Source of the DNA: Streblospio benedicti
Taxonomy: Eukaryota > Annelida > Polychaeta > Spionida > Spionidae
Length of the DNA: 64,000 nucleotides
Direction of reading: 5' to 3'
NCBI GenBank assembly: GCA_019095985.1
Contig: CM032661.1
Coordinates: 21,271,432-21,335,431 of the forward strand
Both the position numbers and the translations under genes were made by a program. This document shows, piece by piece, positions 62,680-64,000 of the stretch. Position 1 is the first letter of the stretch. Each line of letters opens with the position of its first letter. The notes beneath the pieces were generated by a model. It was not told the DNA's origin and did no database searches. It worked only from the letters and a program-made list of their open reading frames with translations.

Positions 62680-62720
62680 TAGCGCCTCTCACGGAAGCGC
62701 AATGTTTAGCTTGAGTCGCG
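62680..62720 (-). promoter_or_regulatory. Possible NEURL2-like promoter patch
   Basis: A small CpG-containing island (GCGCCTCTCACGGAAGCGC, then GAGTCGCGC) in AT-rich DNA, with an ETS-like CGGAAG. Position upstream of the gene fits, but no start site can be shown. Confidence 0.25.
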
Positions 62721-64000
62721 CAGTAAATAATTATGAAGAAATTAAGTTTTGGTCATTTCTCGCTTGCAAAATGTTTTATGTAAATAATGGGCTATTCGAC
62801 ACAGATCTTGGTGTCATTTTGCTATTGATTAAATATCTCGTGTTCTGAGTGCACGTTGTACAAGGTTGTTCATTCCTTAGTCTTGCATACGAAGAAAAAC
62901 GAATTAGACTACATTTATTGAGTAATCAACAATTTAGGTTGGGTTTTATTCCTTTTTCAAACAATGAAAGTAACCATCCAACCTGAGCCATCCGACACAG
63001 AATCCAACCAACCTGATATTGCATTTGCCCATCTATTTTGAATGTGCTGATTTAGATTCTCAGATGTCAATATTTTCATTAACCCAATCAAAAGAGCTGA
63101 AAATAAATAGTCCCTTCTGATGGGGCAATGTTTCCACCAAAATCACAGTTTTATCATTAAAATAAAAATCTAAAAATGTTATTAGCTATTTGATGAATGT
63201 GAATGTATTTTTTACATAATGGCAGTTGTATCATTAATAATCATGAATATTGGAAAAATATTAAAAACAAATGCACTCCAAATATAGCTAGAGCATCATA
63301 TCAGTACATCCCATGATATGTATAGTAAAAATCATAATCACCTATCATGTTTTATTAACATATATATATATCAGTACTCATATTTACAAACTCTGTATAC
63401 AGGTTACTAGAAATGCTATGGGGGTAGGGGTTGGTAAATGTACCATACCTTTTTTATCAAGAAAGCGAGAGGGTTCAAATTGAATTTATATGAATTCTAG
63501 ATGATTTTCCCATCAGATACATATCACATATGATACTTTTCATCTACTGTGCAATCATAGAAAAAACTTTTTCAACAAACTTTTACCCTATCTCAAATTC
63601 CGTGAGAGGGGCCCCCGAAAATATTCATTAATCTTTAGTTTAAACAGACATTTCAGAATGAATTTTGTATTGGTTTTGTTCTAGATACCCATAGGCAAGT
63701 AGCAAATGTAATAAGATAAACACCACTGCTTTCTATAACATGAATTACACGATTTTCTGAGATACAGCTTATTTTTTAATAAGTAGAATCTTTCTTAGGT
63801 ATCCATTTTCAATCAAGCAATACGCTAAGAAGAGGTTGTTTTTAATTTTATCAAACCAACTTAAGCCGCAATAAACAAGAAATTGGATTTTCATAATCTA
63901 TGGATACAGCCCTTTCTAAAAAATGTATAACAACGTATTTTTGGTACTTTTCGTCTGAACTTGGAAACATTTGGCTGCGCCCAACTATGTGTTTGAGAAG

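Larger units (their letters stand above)
60627..64000 (-). other. 5' intron and upstream flank of the NEURL2-like gene
   Basis: Mostly AT-rich. It contains the Penelope-like fragment and the composite foldback listed separately. Possible promoter words are a perfect CRE (TGACGTCA, 62244-62251) and a GCGC/CGGAAGCG patch near 62690-62720. Beyond about 62.8 kb I see nothing supportable. Confidence 0.5.

Overview
This is eukaryotic, AT-rich genomic DNA from an animal. Spliced exons with canonical GT/AG junctions, long introns, a four-homeodomain ZFHX gene and small foldback DNA elements point to a non-vertebrate bilaterian. A hemichordate-like deuterostome is my best guess, held loosely, because nothing in the window fixes the species.

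From about 2.85 to 50 kb on the + strand lies one gene of the ZFHX3/ZFHX4 (ATBF1, fly zfh2) family. I place nine coding exons: 2908-5016, 5701-7108, 32260-32367, 35176-35435, 36040-36214, 37619-42037, 42295-43878, 46191-46382 and 46685-47225. A tenth, in-frame cassette exon is likely at 45327-45404. Together they encode about 3,600 residues with some two dozen C2H2 fingers, four homeodomains and CtBP-type PxDLS motifs, so the product is a nuclear transcriptional regulator. The last exon, as written, needs one extra base near 46836 to stay in frame. A 3' UTR of about 2.8 kb ends near the AATAAA at 49990.

The 25-kb intron 2 (7109-32259) has no convincing gene and few repeats that I can see. It holds long blocks dense in TAATTA, AGATAA, octamer and YY1-like motifs, and looks like the cis-regulatory landscape of a developmental gene.

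From 50 to 62 kb the character changes. Two DNA elements with 8-bp flanking duplications sit downstream of ZFHX, one carrying a second element nested inside it. Several foldbacks and two decayed Penelope-like endonuclease fragments follow. Among them are two minus-strand host genes: an 895-residue BTB/zinc-finger protein whose coding sequence is a single exon (56400-53713), and a two-exon NEURL2-like gene (60621-59898 and 59533-59415) with a neuralized domain and a C-terminal SOCS box. The three genes show no obvious functional link. The remainder to 64 kb is AT-rich flank or 5' intron of the NEURL2 gene.
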